A stretch of DNA of 64,000 bases, taken from assembly GCF_030052815.1 (NCBI RefSeq), contig NC_079498.1, forward strand, positions 76,618,992 through 76,682,991, written 5' to 3'. Below the pieces are notes generated by a model. The model was not told the origin of the DNA, made no database searches, and worked only from the letters and a program-made list of their open reading frames with translations. A program made the translations under genes and the position numbers. This document shows, piece after piece, positions 1 through 12,160 of this stretch (position 1 is its first letter; every line of letters begins with the position of its first letter). Source of the DNA: Hevea brasiliensis. Taxonomy: Eukaryota > Streptophyta > Magnoliopsida > Malpighiales > Euphorbiaceae.

Positions 1-1994
1 AGTATGTTGTGAAAACTCATAATGGGAATTAGGGTTTTGAGAGTAAAATTTTGACTTGGCTGATGAAATTGTTAAAAAACATTTTAATGGTCAATTAGTG
101 ACCATTTTAGGTAAGTTGACCATAATTTGAAGTGCATTAGAGGGTTACAAAGAGTTTTGGTAGGCTGCCTAGTGACAGCAGCAGGGAGGCTTTGAGTCCA
201 GCCTGTTTGAACTGCCATATCTTTGGCTGTGTAGGTTCAATTGGTGTTTGGCCAACTGGACATGAAACTAGACATAAAATGGCACAATTTTGCTGAAGAA
301 ACCATGCCCAAAAGACCAAAGCAAGAGGACCAAATGTTGGCCCTAATCCGGATACCCTGCAAACAGGTTCTGCAGAATGACCAAATGAATAGTAACTGTT
401 CATTTGGCCATAACTCACTGTAGAATGGACCATTTGACCTGAAATTTTTACAGCAACAAGATAAGACATAGAAAAAGAACTTTCATGAAGAAACCTATCC
501 CAAATTATGAGCAGAACCTATCCAACAAGGCAGTGGCAGTCACTGTTCATTGTACTGTAGATTTGGTAAATTCTGCAGATTGGAAATCCGGCCAGCTGTG
601 GTTTTTGGACCATATCTGGAGCTACAAAGCTCCAAATTGAGTGATTCAAAAAAATAAATTCAACTAGACAAAATAAGGAACAACTTACATGTTTACCATT
701 TCCTCAAATTCCCACTGCAATAGTGCTTAATGGAACAGTAAAGTTGGGTTACAAAAACTCAAAATTCTGCTCTCTTGGATTTAAGCTTAGAAATGATAAT
801 GATGATCAATTCCAATAAGTTTTAAATGCAAAATGTGGTACATTGGGAGTGTTAAAACCAATGTACCTATTTTCTATCCAAAAGTCAACATTTTTGTTGA
901 CCAATGAGGTGAATAGTGACACCAAAACTTGAAATTCAAAAATTGAAGAATTTAAAAGTATCAAATGCCCTAGTATACCTAACAAGATTGGTTTGGATAG
1001 TTTGGCATGCCAATAGGGTTCAGTTAGCAGTACTGCACATGGCAATATGTCATTCTGTGATTTTATGGCTTTTAGCCATTTTGATATTGTGTTGAGACTT
1101 GGCCTCGTGCCTAATATTATTTACAGCTTGGGAGATACATATGTGACCGATGGTGTGACGGCCCGAGGTACTTGATACCCAGTGCCAGTTTACCCGTTTA
1201 TCCAGTCCAGTCGTCCAGTATAGGTTACTTGGGCAACTAAATGAATGAAAATGGTCAAAGTTAAAGAAATAAATAAATATAACAAATACAAAACAAATAA
1301 GACATATACATTCAATACATATTTATTTTCTGCTATTTTCTTTTATTTTATTATTGCACCACTAAGCATCATTGCTTAGCGCGTTGCTTTTGCCACGCGT
1401 AGGTTCTGGAGATACTGATCGTGAGGCCAGTAGACCGCAGACTGGGTGAGTCCATCCTGCAGCTCTGCATAGTATCCGTGTCACCTCACCACCTACAGTG
1501 CATTGGTAGGACACTAAGCTTCATTTTGGTATTTTGTAATTGATTTTTATTTTCCTTTGTGTAAATGAAACTTATGTAATGTATTTTGATTTTCATGTAA
1601 ATAATGAAAATTGTGTTGATGAATGGAAAAGTGAATGTTTATCTGTGTTTTATACATGATTACCACTTGAGATGAATGATTGAGAAATGAAATTGAAAAA
1701 TGTTGAGATTTTGATGTTGGAGTTTGAGAATGATTGAACATGGCTATTGGAAGTGTTTTTCATAGGTTCCGAAGAACTGTTTTCTCCATTTTTAGCCGGT
1801 ACTCTGCCGGATTTTCTATAAAATTTTCGGAACCTCAAATAAATTGTAATTTCAATAAATGGCTTAAATGAACTATATTTCACAAGTTATATTCAAAACT
1901 ATGATAAAAATTAATTAAGGTAAAATATAGTGTGCCGGTACACCGTGTGACATTGCTTACTCGGATATACTATACACGGGTAAGGGGTGTCACA
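1..1994 (+). repeat. Element L: right part of a family 1 chromovirus LTR
   Basis: This is the 3' two thirds of a long LTR whose left end lies before the window. It aligns module by module with the LTRs of element A, for example 1-480 with 20425-20900 and 1000-1994 with 21430-22506, and ends with the family 1 terminus GGGTAAGGGGTGTCACA. The next bases are pol sequence of element B in the PR-RT linker, not a primer binding site, so L is a solo LTR or the 3' LTR of an element inserted into B. Its left flank is outside the window, so the TSD cannot be tested. It carries the family hairpin at 381-407 and the stem-loop near 1365. Confidence 0.9.
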
Positions 1995-1997
1995 GTT

Positions 1998-4870
1998 ACA
2001 GTGACTTTCCGAATGTGCTCCCTGATGAGTTACCAAGACTAGCTTCAGAAAGAGAGGTGCAATTTGAGATTGATGTCATGCCTGGTGTGAACCCAATCTT
2101 CATAACACCATACAGAATGGCACCAGCAGAACTAAAAGAATTGAAGGTGTAGTTGCAAGAGCTGCTTGACAAGGGCTTTATCTGCCCTAGTGTGTCATCG
2201 TGGGGAGCGCCAGTGCTGTTTGTTAAGAAGAAAGATGGCACTCTCAGCTTGTGTATTGACTACCGCCAGTTGAATAAGGTGACAATAAAGAATAGATATC
2301 CATTGCCCCACATTGATGACTTGTTTGATCAGTTGAGGGATGCATCTGTGTTCTCCAAAATTAACCTGAGATCGAGTTGTTATCAGCTGAAGGTGCAAGA
2401 GCAGAGTATCCCTAAAACTGCTTTTAGAACTCGATATGGCCATTGTGAGTTCTTGGTTATGTTATTCGGGTTAACTAATGCTCCAGCTACATTTATGGAT
2501 CTGATGAACACTATTTTCAGACCTTACCTTGACCAGTTTGTAGTGGTGTTTATAGATGATATATTGGTTTATTCGAGGAGTGTAGAGGAGTATGATAGAC
2601 ATCAACGGATTGTACTACAAACTTTGAGGGAGAAACAGCTATATGCAAAGCTATCAAAGTGTGAATTTTGGCTGAATGAAATATCTTTCTTGGGACATAT
2701 AGTACCAGCTAAGGGCATCAAGGTAGATCCAAGTAAGATAGAAGTCATCCTTAATTAACAGCCACACAAAAATATCACATAGATTCGCAGTTTTCTGGGT
2801 TTAGCTGGATACTACCATCGATTTGTGAAGGGGTTTTCTATGTTGGCTTCTCCATTGACCAAGCTACTTCAAAAAGATGTGAAATATCAGTGGACGGATA
2901 AATGACAGCAGAGTTTTGATGAATTAAAGAGGTGTTTAACTGAAGCTCCAGTCCTTTCTTTACCTACCCCGGGTAAAGAATACACAGTTTACAGTGATGC
3001 TTCTCACAATGGGTTAGGCTGTGTATTGATGCAAGATCAGAATGTCATTGAATATGCATCACGCTAGCTGAAACCGCATGAGAGGAAATATCCGACACAT
3101 GACTTGGAGCTAGCAGCTATTGTGTTCGCTCTTAAGATCTGGAGACACTATTTGTATAGGGAGAAGTGCTACATTTACACAGATCATAAGAGTTTAAAGT
3201 ATCTGGGCACTCAGAAAGAGCTGAATTTGAGACAGAAGAGATGGTTAGAGTTAATAAAAGACTATGATTGTCTGATAGACTATCAGCCAAGGAAAGCTGA
3301 TGCTGTGGCTGACGCTTAAGTCATAAAACTATGGCAAGTCTCAGAGTTTCTCCTTTGTCTATGGTACATGAGTTGAGATCATTGCATGCCAGTTTAGAGA
3401 TTAATGATGAGGGGCAAACAGCAGTTGCATAGCATGTACAGCTAGTGTTGATTAATCAGATCAGAATGGTTGCTCAGAATGATCAGAAGTATCAGAAGTT
3501 GTTAGAAGATGTCAGACAAGGCAAGAAACCTGAGTTTTCAGTGAGAGATAATGGCCTATTGCTACACCAGGGCAGAATGTGCATTCCTAATGATATTAAC
3601 TTGAGATAGATCATTTTGAAGGAAGCACATGAGTCTCCTTTTGCTATGTACTCTGGTGGCACAAAAATGTATAGAGGGCTGAAAGAGCACTACTGGTGGA
3701 TGGGTATGAAGAGGGATGTAGCTGATTTTGTCTCTAAATGCCTAACTTGTCAGCAAGTGAAGGCAGAACATCAAGTACCAGCTGGTTTATTACATCCACT
3801 ACTAGTACTGGAATGGAAATGGGAGAGAATAACTATGGATTTTGTGATAGGACTTTCGAGGACACAGAAGAGTCATGATGCAGTATGGGTTATAGTTGTG
3901 GTGACCAAAGTCTGCTCATTTTCACTGTCGGATGGACTATAGTTTAGAAAGATTGGCCAAGTTGTACATTGATTAGATAGTAAGACTGCATGGAGTACCA
4001 GTATCCATCATATCAGACAGAGATCCTAGGTTCACTTCTAGATTCTAGGGTAGTATTCAAAGAGCCCTAGGAACTATATTGAACTTCATCACGATATTCC
4101 ACCCACAGACAGATGGCCAGTCTGAGAGAGTAAATCAGATCTTGGAGGACATGCTATGGGCTTATGTGATTGAGTTTAAGGGCAGTTGGGACACACACTT
4201 GCCTTTTGATTCAGTTTGCTTATAACAATAGCTACCAATCAAGCACTGGGATGCCTCCATATGAAGCTTTGTATGGCAGGAAGTGCAGAACTCCCCTGTG
4301 TTGGGATGAAGTGGGTGAAAGAAAGATGATTGGGCCAGAAATTGTTCAACAAACAGAGGAGAAAATCAGATTGATCAGAGATCGACTCAAGGCTGCATCA
4401 GACTGTCAGATGTCCTATATTGATATGAAAAGAAGGGATATTGAGTATGCATGGGGTGAGAAAGTATTCCTCAAGGTTTCCCCTTGGAAGAAAATTATGA
4501 GATTTAGCAGAAAGGGGAAACTGAGTCCTCGTTTCATTGGGCCATATGAGGTTTTGGAGAGAGTGGGTCCTTTGGCATATCGTTTGGCACTACCTCCAGA
4601 GTTGGAGAAGATACATAATGTCTTCCATGTGTCCATGTTGAGGAGGTATCGATCAGACCCATCTCATGTACTACCAGTGGAGGAAATTGAAGTGAATCTA
4701 GACCTCACATATGAGGAAGAACCCATAGAGATTCTGGCATATGAGGTGAAATAGCTATGGAACAAGTAGATACCATTAGTTAAAGTGTTGTGGAGCCATT
4801 ATTCAAGCCATGAGGCTACTTGGGAACAAGAGGAGGACATGAGGAGACAGCACCCACAACTATTCAGAGA
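1998..4870 (+). pseudogene. Element B pol remnant: RT, RNase H, integrase, chromodomain
   Basis: Translation in shifting frames gives a complete chromovirus pol order from the PR-RT linker on. Reverse transcriptase runs from about 2040 to 2760 and keeps the catalytic motif [11 protein letters not shown] near 2550. RNase H runs from about 2930 to 3320, with [11 protein letters not shown] and [11 protein letters not shown]. The integrase zinc-binding region ends in CLTCQQVK near 3760. Core motifs are MDFVIGL, SDRDPRF and [11 protein letters not shown] near 4120, then a GPY/F region near 4540 and a chromodomain from about 4715 to 4870. Stops occur near 2151, 2758, 2905, 3067, 3319, 3433 and 4754, and a frameshift lies near 3910. 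The second zinc-ligand His region reads MYSGG instead of MHPGS. The protein cannot be functional. No intron is present at the site where element A has one. Confidence 0.92.
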
Positions 4871-4908
4871 CTGATACCAGGTAAAATTTCGAGATGAAAT
4901 TTATTTTA

Positions 4909-4935
4909 GGGGGGGGGGGGGGGGGAGGGGAGAAT
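4909..4935 (+). other. Element B polypurine tract with a long G run
   Basis: The tract directly precedes the 3' LTR and would prime plus-strand DNA synthesis. It holds a run of about 17 G, an A and then GGGG before AGAAT. Element A has the ordinary AGAGGGGAAGAGT in this position. Element I of the same family has a run of 12 G (minus strand), so the G expansion appears to be a family 2 trait. Confidence 0.8.
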
Positions 4936-7678
4936 TGTAACACTCGTGTTTACGTAGCCTAGTACATTTTACTGTTCTAGTGACCGGTGTCGATTCGAAC
5001 AATGAAAGAGATTAAAATCACATCTAAGACACCTAAATAAGCCCTGAATACAAATAATTAGTAATAACTAGATAGTTAAGTATAAATAAGAAAAGAAGAA
5101 CACAAGAAGTTAAATGAGCTGGGAGTCACAGCGATGGATAACCTTCCCTGGAAGTGACTGCGAAGGCCATGTAACCCAAATTCTGAATCAGAAAATGTGA
5201 CGCCGCAATCCTTAGGACTATTGTGAACATAGTGGAAAAGAGAAAATCACAGAAAAGAATTGTTAAGTAAGTCAAATAATTAGGTCAGGGATCCAGAAGA
5301 AATACCAAATAACTGAAAACTGGATTGAACCGGTGAGGGGCAATTTGGTCAATTCACCCCTAGAACTGACTCCTAACCTAAATGTTCAATAAAATTGGAG
5401 AAAAGAAAATTTCAGAATCGGGAATTAAATTAAAGAAATAAGGAAAAATAATTGAAAAAGAAAAAGAAAAGAAAACATTATTTACATCATGCTTACATCA
5501 CTATTGTGACATCATAAATGACATTTTGATTTTTCCCTACATAATTGACCAAGTCAATTCTTATTCAAATAAAACATAAATACATAAAACAATTAAAATG
5601 AAAATCATTTTCTTTCTTCTTCAAGGAATTCGGCTGCCCCTCTCCTCCTTCTTCTCCATAGCTTCACCTCCTTAAAAGCTTGAGTTCAAGGTTTAAAATC
5701 CTTACTTAACTTTACTTTGCCCCAAATTATTCCATTAAACCTTGCTAACCTCACTTGAGAAAGTGAATGGAGAAGGAAAGAAAGGGAGAAATTGAAGGGA
5801 AGAAATGAAAATTTTAGTGGAGGTAAGCACTTTTACTTGGAAATTAAAGTTTATTTGTTGTGTTTATGACTCAATTAACTTAGATTTTCACTTAAAAACA
5901 AAAGAAAATTTTTATGGGGGATCAAAGAAGAATTTCTTCTAGCCTTAGGTAGGGTTTGAAGTGTATGAAATTGGTACAATTAAATGGTTTTTTAAGGTGA
6001 ATTAGGTGTATAGACATTAGATGTGCACTTTGATTGCATTAAATTACACAAATGTGTAATTAGGGTTTTTAGCATTTTGAAAAATTGGAGAAAAAGTTGA
6101 GAATTGGTCAATTGATGCAATTGACCTTAATTGACTTGAGAAATGGCCAATTGGTACCATTTGTGGTGTGTGTGAATTGCTAAAACCAAGTTTCAATTCG
6201 AATTGGTTAGGGTCAGTATGCTGACAGCATGACCTAGGTCCCTTTCAGGGGCCAAAACTAAAAATTTACTAACCCAATTGGTGTGAGGTCAATTGGGAAT
6301 GAAACTAGACACAAAATGGACCATTTTTTCATTCAGGAACCATGCCTAGAAAATGACATTAGGATAGTGAACAATTAGGCCAAATCTGGATTTGGGCACA
6401 TTGCCCTGTACAAAAATGACTAAATGAATAGTAGTCACTTAAATGACCATAACTTAATCTAGGAAGGTCCAAATGACCTGAATCCTATACTGATAGAAAG
6501 CTGAGACATAGCCCTATAACTTTCATGAAGAAAACAAACCCAAATTTTGACCATAACCTATCCGAAAAGTCACTTACAATCAACACAACAAAACTGCTAG
6601 TATCCAGAAAATGTCCAGAATTTTGGGTAACACTAAATCCGGCCAGCCCCATTCAAATAGTTATATCTTGGGCTACAAAACTCCAAATGGAGTGATTCAA
6701 AAAGAGAATTAAATTTAAGACAATAAGGAACAACTTCTATGAAGAAAACTTTGCGAAATTCTAACAGCAACATGACCAATGGAACAGTACAAAATAGGAC
6801 ACCAAATCTAGGAAATTTGAAATTGTGCCTAGGAAACCTAAAAATCTAAAGAGCAACTAAAACCAACAAAATTGATAATCAAAATATGGTATGTGAGTGA
6901 AATTGAAATCCCTATACCTATTAAGCATAAGAAAGTCAACAAATTGACTTAAATAGTGTCGTGAATAGTAACCCCGAAAGGCAAAATTTTAATAACGTTA
7001 ATTTAAGCATATTAGGACTCGAAATAAGTAATTGTGAAATTCTTTAGTGGATTTATTATAAATTGTGATACTGAAACATTGTAAAATTGTGTGTTTCAGT
7101 TGACAAGAATACCAAGAAAGAACTCGAGGCATTGAGTCAAGGCCAAGAGGCAACTCGCATAAGGTTTGTGCACAACATAAAATTTGTCTTTAAATTTCTT
7201 TTGCAATTGTATAAAATGAATTGTGATTTATTTTTTATTGCAACTTGTGATTGAAATGAACAATTTGTGTTGATTTAAATTGTTGTAAAGTTTAATTGTA
7301 TGTGTTTAATTTGGCAATAAATATTTAGCAAATTGCTAAGATAGTTTTGAAACCATAGTGTCATGACCATATATTTGAATGCTGGGAGAAATTAGTTTTG
7401 AATTTTGATTCCCTCTCTGGCTGAAGTGTTGAGGTGAGTGCCAGTAGAGGAAGAAATTGAATGGGTACCCATAAATAGATAAAAATTGTGCATGACTTTC
7501 AAACCTTAATTAAGTGTTTTAAATTACTACTAAAGATGCTCACCACTTCAAAAAATTAAGAAAATTGTTTTAAAATCCGTTGTAGTATATTTAATGGATT
7601 ATCGGTATGCGAAGTACGGTAATTCATTAGGTATACTACAGGATCAAGTTATGCCTTACAGAGGGGTAAGGTGTGACA
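4936..7678 (+). repeat. Element B 3' LTR (family 2)
   Basis: The LTR starts TGTAACACTCGTG right after the polypurine tract and ends GGGGTAAGGTGTGACA. At about 2.74 kb it is shorter than solo LTRs E (3.66 kb) and F (3.45 kb). It shares with them the opening that contains GTGACCGGTGTCG, a purine-rich stretch near 5455-5475, a TGACATCA-type motif near 5505, the ACTCCAAATGGAGTGATTC module near 6680 and the block before the 3' end. It contains no gene. Confidence 0.9.
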
Positions 7679-10045
7679 TTTAAGGAAATTGCTAGAGGTG
7701 TTTTTCATTACTTTATTACTTTTACTGATGATAAATGAAGGTTTGAGTATCTGTATTTGATGAAATACAAACATGAATCCTTTGAAAAGTTCAAAGAATT
7801 TAAATCTGAAGTAGAAAATAAAACAGGAAAAAGTATTAAAGTTTTTCGATCAGATCGTGGGAGTGAATACTTGAGTACTGAATTTGATGAATACTTGAAA
7901 GAGCATGGCATTGTTTCCTAGCTGACTCCTCCAGGAACGCCACAGTTGAAAGGTGTATCTGAAAAGAGAAATCATGCCCTATTAGATATGGTACGTAGTA
8001 TGATGAGCTATACTGATATGCCAATCTCCTTTTGGGGATTTGCATTAGAATCAGCTTTGCATATTCTGAATAGGATTCCATCAAAATCAGTTTCTTCCAC
8101 ACCTTATGAGATATGGCATGGAAGAAAACCAAGTCTTAAGTATATTAAGATTTGGAGTTGTGCAGCTTATATCAAAAAGCTGAACACTGATAAATTGGAA
8201 ACCAGATCAGAAAAGGGTCGATTTGTTGGATATCCAAAAGAGAGTTTTGGATATTATTTTTATTTGCCTACATCACAAAAAGTTGTGGTAAGCAGAGATG
8301 CCATTTTTCTTGAACAACAGTTTATTTAAGAAGGAGGCAAAGGAAGGCAAATGGAATTAGAATTAGAGAATTCTGACCAATCAATAGATCAAATGAATAT
8401 AGATCCATCTAGTCAACCTACACCTATTGATGAAACATCTACAGCTATTCCTCGCAGATCAACCAGGATATCTCACCCACCAGTGAGACATGATTTTCTT
8501 CATGAAGATGAATAAGAGTTGTTTACTCATGAAGAAGTAGATCAGGAGATGATCCACTTACCTATGAAGAAGCTATATCAAATATAGACTCTTCAAAATG
8601 GATTGAAGCTATGAAATCTGAAATTGATTCCATGTATAAGAATCAAGTTTGGGACCTTGTTGACCTACCTAAAGGTATTGTACCTATAGGGAATAAATAG
8701 GTTTTCAAGAAGAAAATTGGTTCTGATGGAAAGGTAGAGACCTCTAAAGCAAGGCTAGTAGCGAAAAGGTTTCGCTAAAGGCAAGGAATCGACTATGAGG
8801 AGACTTTCTCACCTGTTGCCATACTTAAATCAATTAGGATTCTATTAGCAATAGCTGCATACTATGATAATGAGATTTGGCAGATGGATATCAAAACAGC
8901 TTTCCTCAATGGATACATTGAAGAAAACATTTTTATGGAACAACCTAGGTGTTTTGAATCTCAAGATAGTTCCAAGGTATGCAAGCTAAAGCGATCCATT
9001 TATAGGTTAAAACAAGCTTCGAGGAGTTGGAACATCCATTTTGATGAAGCCATTAAGTCATTTGGTTTTATCAAAAATGTGGATGAACCATGTGTATATA
9101 AGAAGGTTAGTGATAGTGCTATCACTTTCCTTATCTTATATGTAGATGATATTCTGTTGATAGGTAATGACATAAGTATATTGACAACTGTCAAGGTATG
9201 ATTGTCAAATACATTCTCTATGAAAGACTTAAGGGAAGCAACGTATATTCTTGGCATTCGCATCTATAGAGATAGGGCAAAAAGAATAATTGGTTTATCC
9301 CAAAGTCTATACTTGGAAAAAGTGTTAAAGAGGTTTAACATGCTTGATTCCAAAAGAGGATTGTTACCAGTGAGACATGGTATCCACCTTTCTAAAGAGA
9401 CGTCTCCAAAGACACTTGAAGAAAGAGATAAAATGGTCAGGATTCCATATGATTTGGCTATTGGAAGTTTGATGTATGCAATGATGTGTACTAGGCTGGA
9501 TATCGCACATGCTGTTAGTTTGACTAGCAGGTTTCAATCCAATCTAGGTTTGGAATACTCGATAGCTGTCAAGAATATCCTTAAGTACTTGAGAAGAACT
9601 AAGGATTTATTCTTGATTTATGGAGGTGGTGACTTGCAATTGGATGGTTATACTGATTCTGATTTGTAATCAGATATCGATGATAGAAAGTCTACCTCTG
9701 AGTTTGTGTTCATTTGTAATGGAGGTGCAGTCAGTTGGAAGAGTTCCAAACAGATTATGACTGCTGATTCCACTATAGAGGCCGAGTATATTATTGAATC
9801 GAATGCTGCAAAAGAGGCTGTTTGGATATAAGGAACTTCAGTCTCACCAAAAATCCAAACACATAAAAAGGCACTACCACATTATCAGAGAGATAGTTGG
9901 GCAAGGCAATGTAGCTATGCAGAAAATAGCATCAACTGAAAATTCAGCTGATCCATTCACTAAGCCAATGTCACAAGCTCAGTTAGACCGACATCTTGAG
10001 AAGATGGGTCTAAGATATTGTAATGATGGCTCTAGTGCTAGTGGG
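7679..10045 (+). pseudogene. Copia pol remnant: integrase, RT, RNase H
   Basis: The reading begins inside the integrase core with VFHYFITFTDD. FRSDRGSEYLS follows near 7845, then TPPGTPQLKGVSEKRN and the integrase C-terminal region to 8329. Reverse transcriptase is visible from about 8590. MDIKTAFLNGYIEENI lies at 8884, SIYRLKQASRSWN near 8995 and the catalytic LYVDDILLIGND near 9140. RNase H follows, with GYTDSDL near 9645 and the C-terminal ADPFTKPMSQAQL near 9950. Stops lie at 7736, 7919, 8327, 8513, 8585, 8698, 9199 and 9667, and there are several frameshifts. The copy is dead. Copia identity is secure, but I could not fix the lineage. Confidence 0.9.
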
Positions 10046-10049
10046 AGAT

Positions 10050-12160
10050 TGTTAGTAGTATGCCCTAGAGCATATCATTTTATATGTATCTTGTGCATAT
10101 TTTATTAATAAAAGGAAATTTCACTTTTCTATTTACATAATGTATTTATGTGTAATAGAAAAGGTCCATTGATATTTTGTTAGAAATTCTATTCTTAAGT
10201 TGTTAAGAATATGAGTGACAGTATTTCTAGCACAAAGTATCATAAATTGGTTCACAATCGAGGATACTTCACAATAAGGACATGACTTATCCAGAACAAT
10301 TGTAATCATGTTTGTTCCCAAGGTATTTATATGAGATATAAATAAGATGGAATGGTGAGTCTCATGACATATAACAAACATGATAGGCACTTATACATGA
10401 TAAGTAGGCCAAACCAGTGACGCATATGACAAGCACATGGAGTTTACTTGCATTATCATATATCATATTGGTGCATATAATCTTTAGATCTGAGATAACA
10501 CAGTTATCTTCTATATAGGTGATTTGAGTTTGATACTGCTTTCATACTTGTACTGTGTATGGGTATATGGGCATGTGTTGGCTCCTACTAGTTATATATA
10601 GAGGTAGGTGTTGATCAAGATAGAATCTGCTACCTTAAGTAAATAGGGATAAAATCCTATGTTCATTTAATTGTTCTTGATGTTTCAAGTTCCTGGCCAG
10701 GACAGATAGATTTAGTCAGAAAAGAGTTTTTGACAAGAAAATCTAATTAATCGAGAATTGGAATTAAAAGAGAACATAATATTCATAGCAAATGGGGTTT
10801 GACATAAACCATGACTCCAGCTCGAATTGGGATTTTTTAACAGAGAGATTCTAGTACATGGTAACATATGATTAAAGGTTCATTTAAGCTATTCCTTATT
10901 ACTGATTGGGTGGCCATGGCAAGCTATGCTAGGTGTCAACCATGATCTATGAGATGCCTAAAATGATTTAGAGAAATCATTTATGGTAAGAAAGAGTTCT
11001 GATGATATTAAGAGTTAATATCATATCTCATTGCCAATTAGTGATGAGCCTAGTAAGTCACACACATACACAAGATAATCACCAAGTAAAATGTGATTTA
11101 ATTGATTAATTAAAGAGTTTAATTAATTAATTAAATAGGTTTGGTTGCAATAAGATTGCAAACTCCCTAGCATGACTTGAAACCAAATCTAGGTTATTTG
11201 ATGTATAGTATAAGTTAAATTTATATTTAAAGTGTTTAAATATGAATTTAATTATGAGAAATTAATTAATGGAGATCAATTAATTAATTCATATTTGATA
11301 TAAATTGAATAGAAGAGAAGAAATAATGATTTTGGGTTAAGAACTAAAAATTACAACATAAGGGTAATTCGGTCATTTCACAGGGTGACATGTGGCACCA
11401 TGAGACGGTGACACATGGCATCATATAAGTTTGCAATTTATCTTCCTATAATGCAAGGTGATCAAAGTAAAGATTAAATCTAGCTTTGACACTTGGCTTA
11501 ATGTGATTAAGTCAATTAAAAATAAGATGCAATGTGATGGTGACATGTGGCATAGGGTTTAAGTGATTACTTGACCTAATTATATAAAGTGATGTTACAA
11601 GGAAATAAAATCAGCCAACACTCTCACATTCTCTCAAAGGTGGTGGCACTTCTTCATCTCCCTCTTCTCTTCATCTTTTCTCATCAATTCAAAGAGAATT
11701 ACCCAAATTTCTTTGAATTAAAATTGCTAGAAATTATTTCTAGTATCCTATACACATCTAAAACCTCTCTAAAGGCAAAAACCCAATTTATAATTGGTTG
11801 GCAAGGCTTGAGAAGCAAGATTTGGGGCTGCCCATTGGTGATCTTGGTGTGGACAAGCTAGAGGGACAACATTTGGGGTCCTAGGTGCTTCCTAAAAGTG
11901 CCAATCACATCCATATTGCATCAAAGAGGTTAGTGCTCTAACTTCTCTTTTAAACTAGAGTTTAAATGAATTAATTTGTTAATTCACAATCATGAATAGC
12001 AAACATAGATCCTAATACATATTAAAAGTGTTTTAATATGCAATTGAGCATTGAAATTAATTAGGCACATAATGGATGTGGCATGATGCATGAAACCCTA
12101 GAAGAAAATTTTGTAATTCAATGCTCTAATCTAACCATTTACATGCTTTCGCTCCTTCAA
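10050..12160 (+). repeat. Copia element C 3' LTR, right end truncated
   Basis: A polypurine tract (AGTGGGAGAT) directly precedes TGTTAGTAGTATGCCCTAGA, a typical Copia LTR start. The next 2.1 kb is AT-rich, has no coding potential, and carries an AATAAAAGG poly(A)-like site near 10107. No clean CA terminus is seen before gypsy sequence begins on the minus strand near 12161, so the LTR seems cut by the deletion or recombination that also removed the 3' half of element D. Confidence 0.75.

Larger units (their letters stand above)
1995..7678 (+). mobile_element. Element B: family 2 Ty3/gypsy chromovirus, 3' part
   Basis: The 3' half of an LTR retrotransposon is present: decayed pol, a G-rich polypurine tract and a complete 3' LTR. 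Its gag, primer binding site and 5' LTR lie to the left of the window, beyond LTR L, which is inserted in the linker before reverse transcriptase. B itself interrupts Copia element C, whose integrase reading resumes at 7679. The base composition and LTR termini match D, E, F and I. The TSD cannot be tested because the left boundary is not visible. Confidence 0.88.
7679..12160 (+). mobile_element. Element C: Ty1/Copia retrotransposon, 3' part
   Basis: This is the oldest layer of the left stack. Copia pol from integrase through RNase H (7679-10040) is followed by a polypurine tract and a 3' LTR. Its 5' part is outside the window, beyond element B, which interrupts the integrase. Its right end is cut where the minus-strand element D begins near 12161. 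The order integrase then reverse transcriptase identifies Copia, as opposed to gypsy. Confidence 0.9.
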
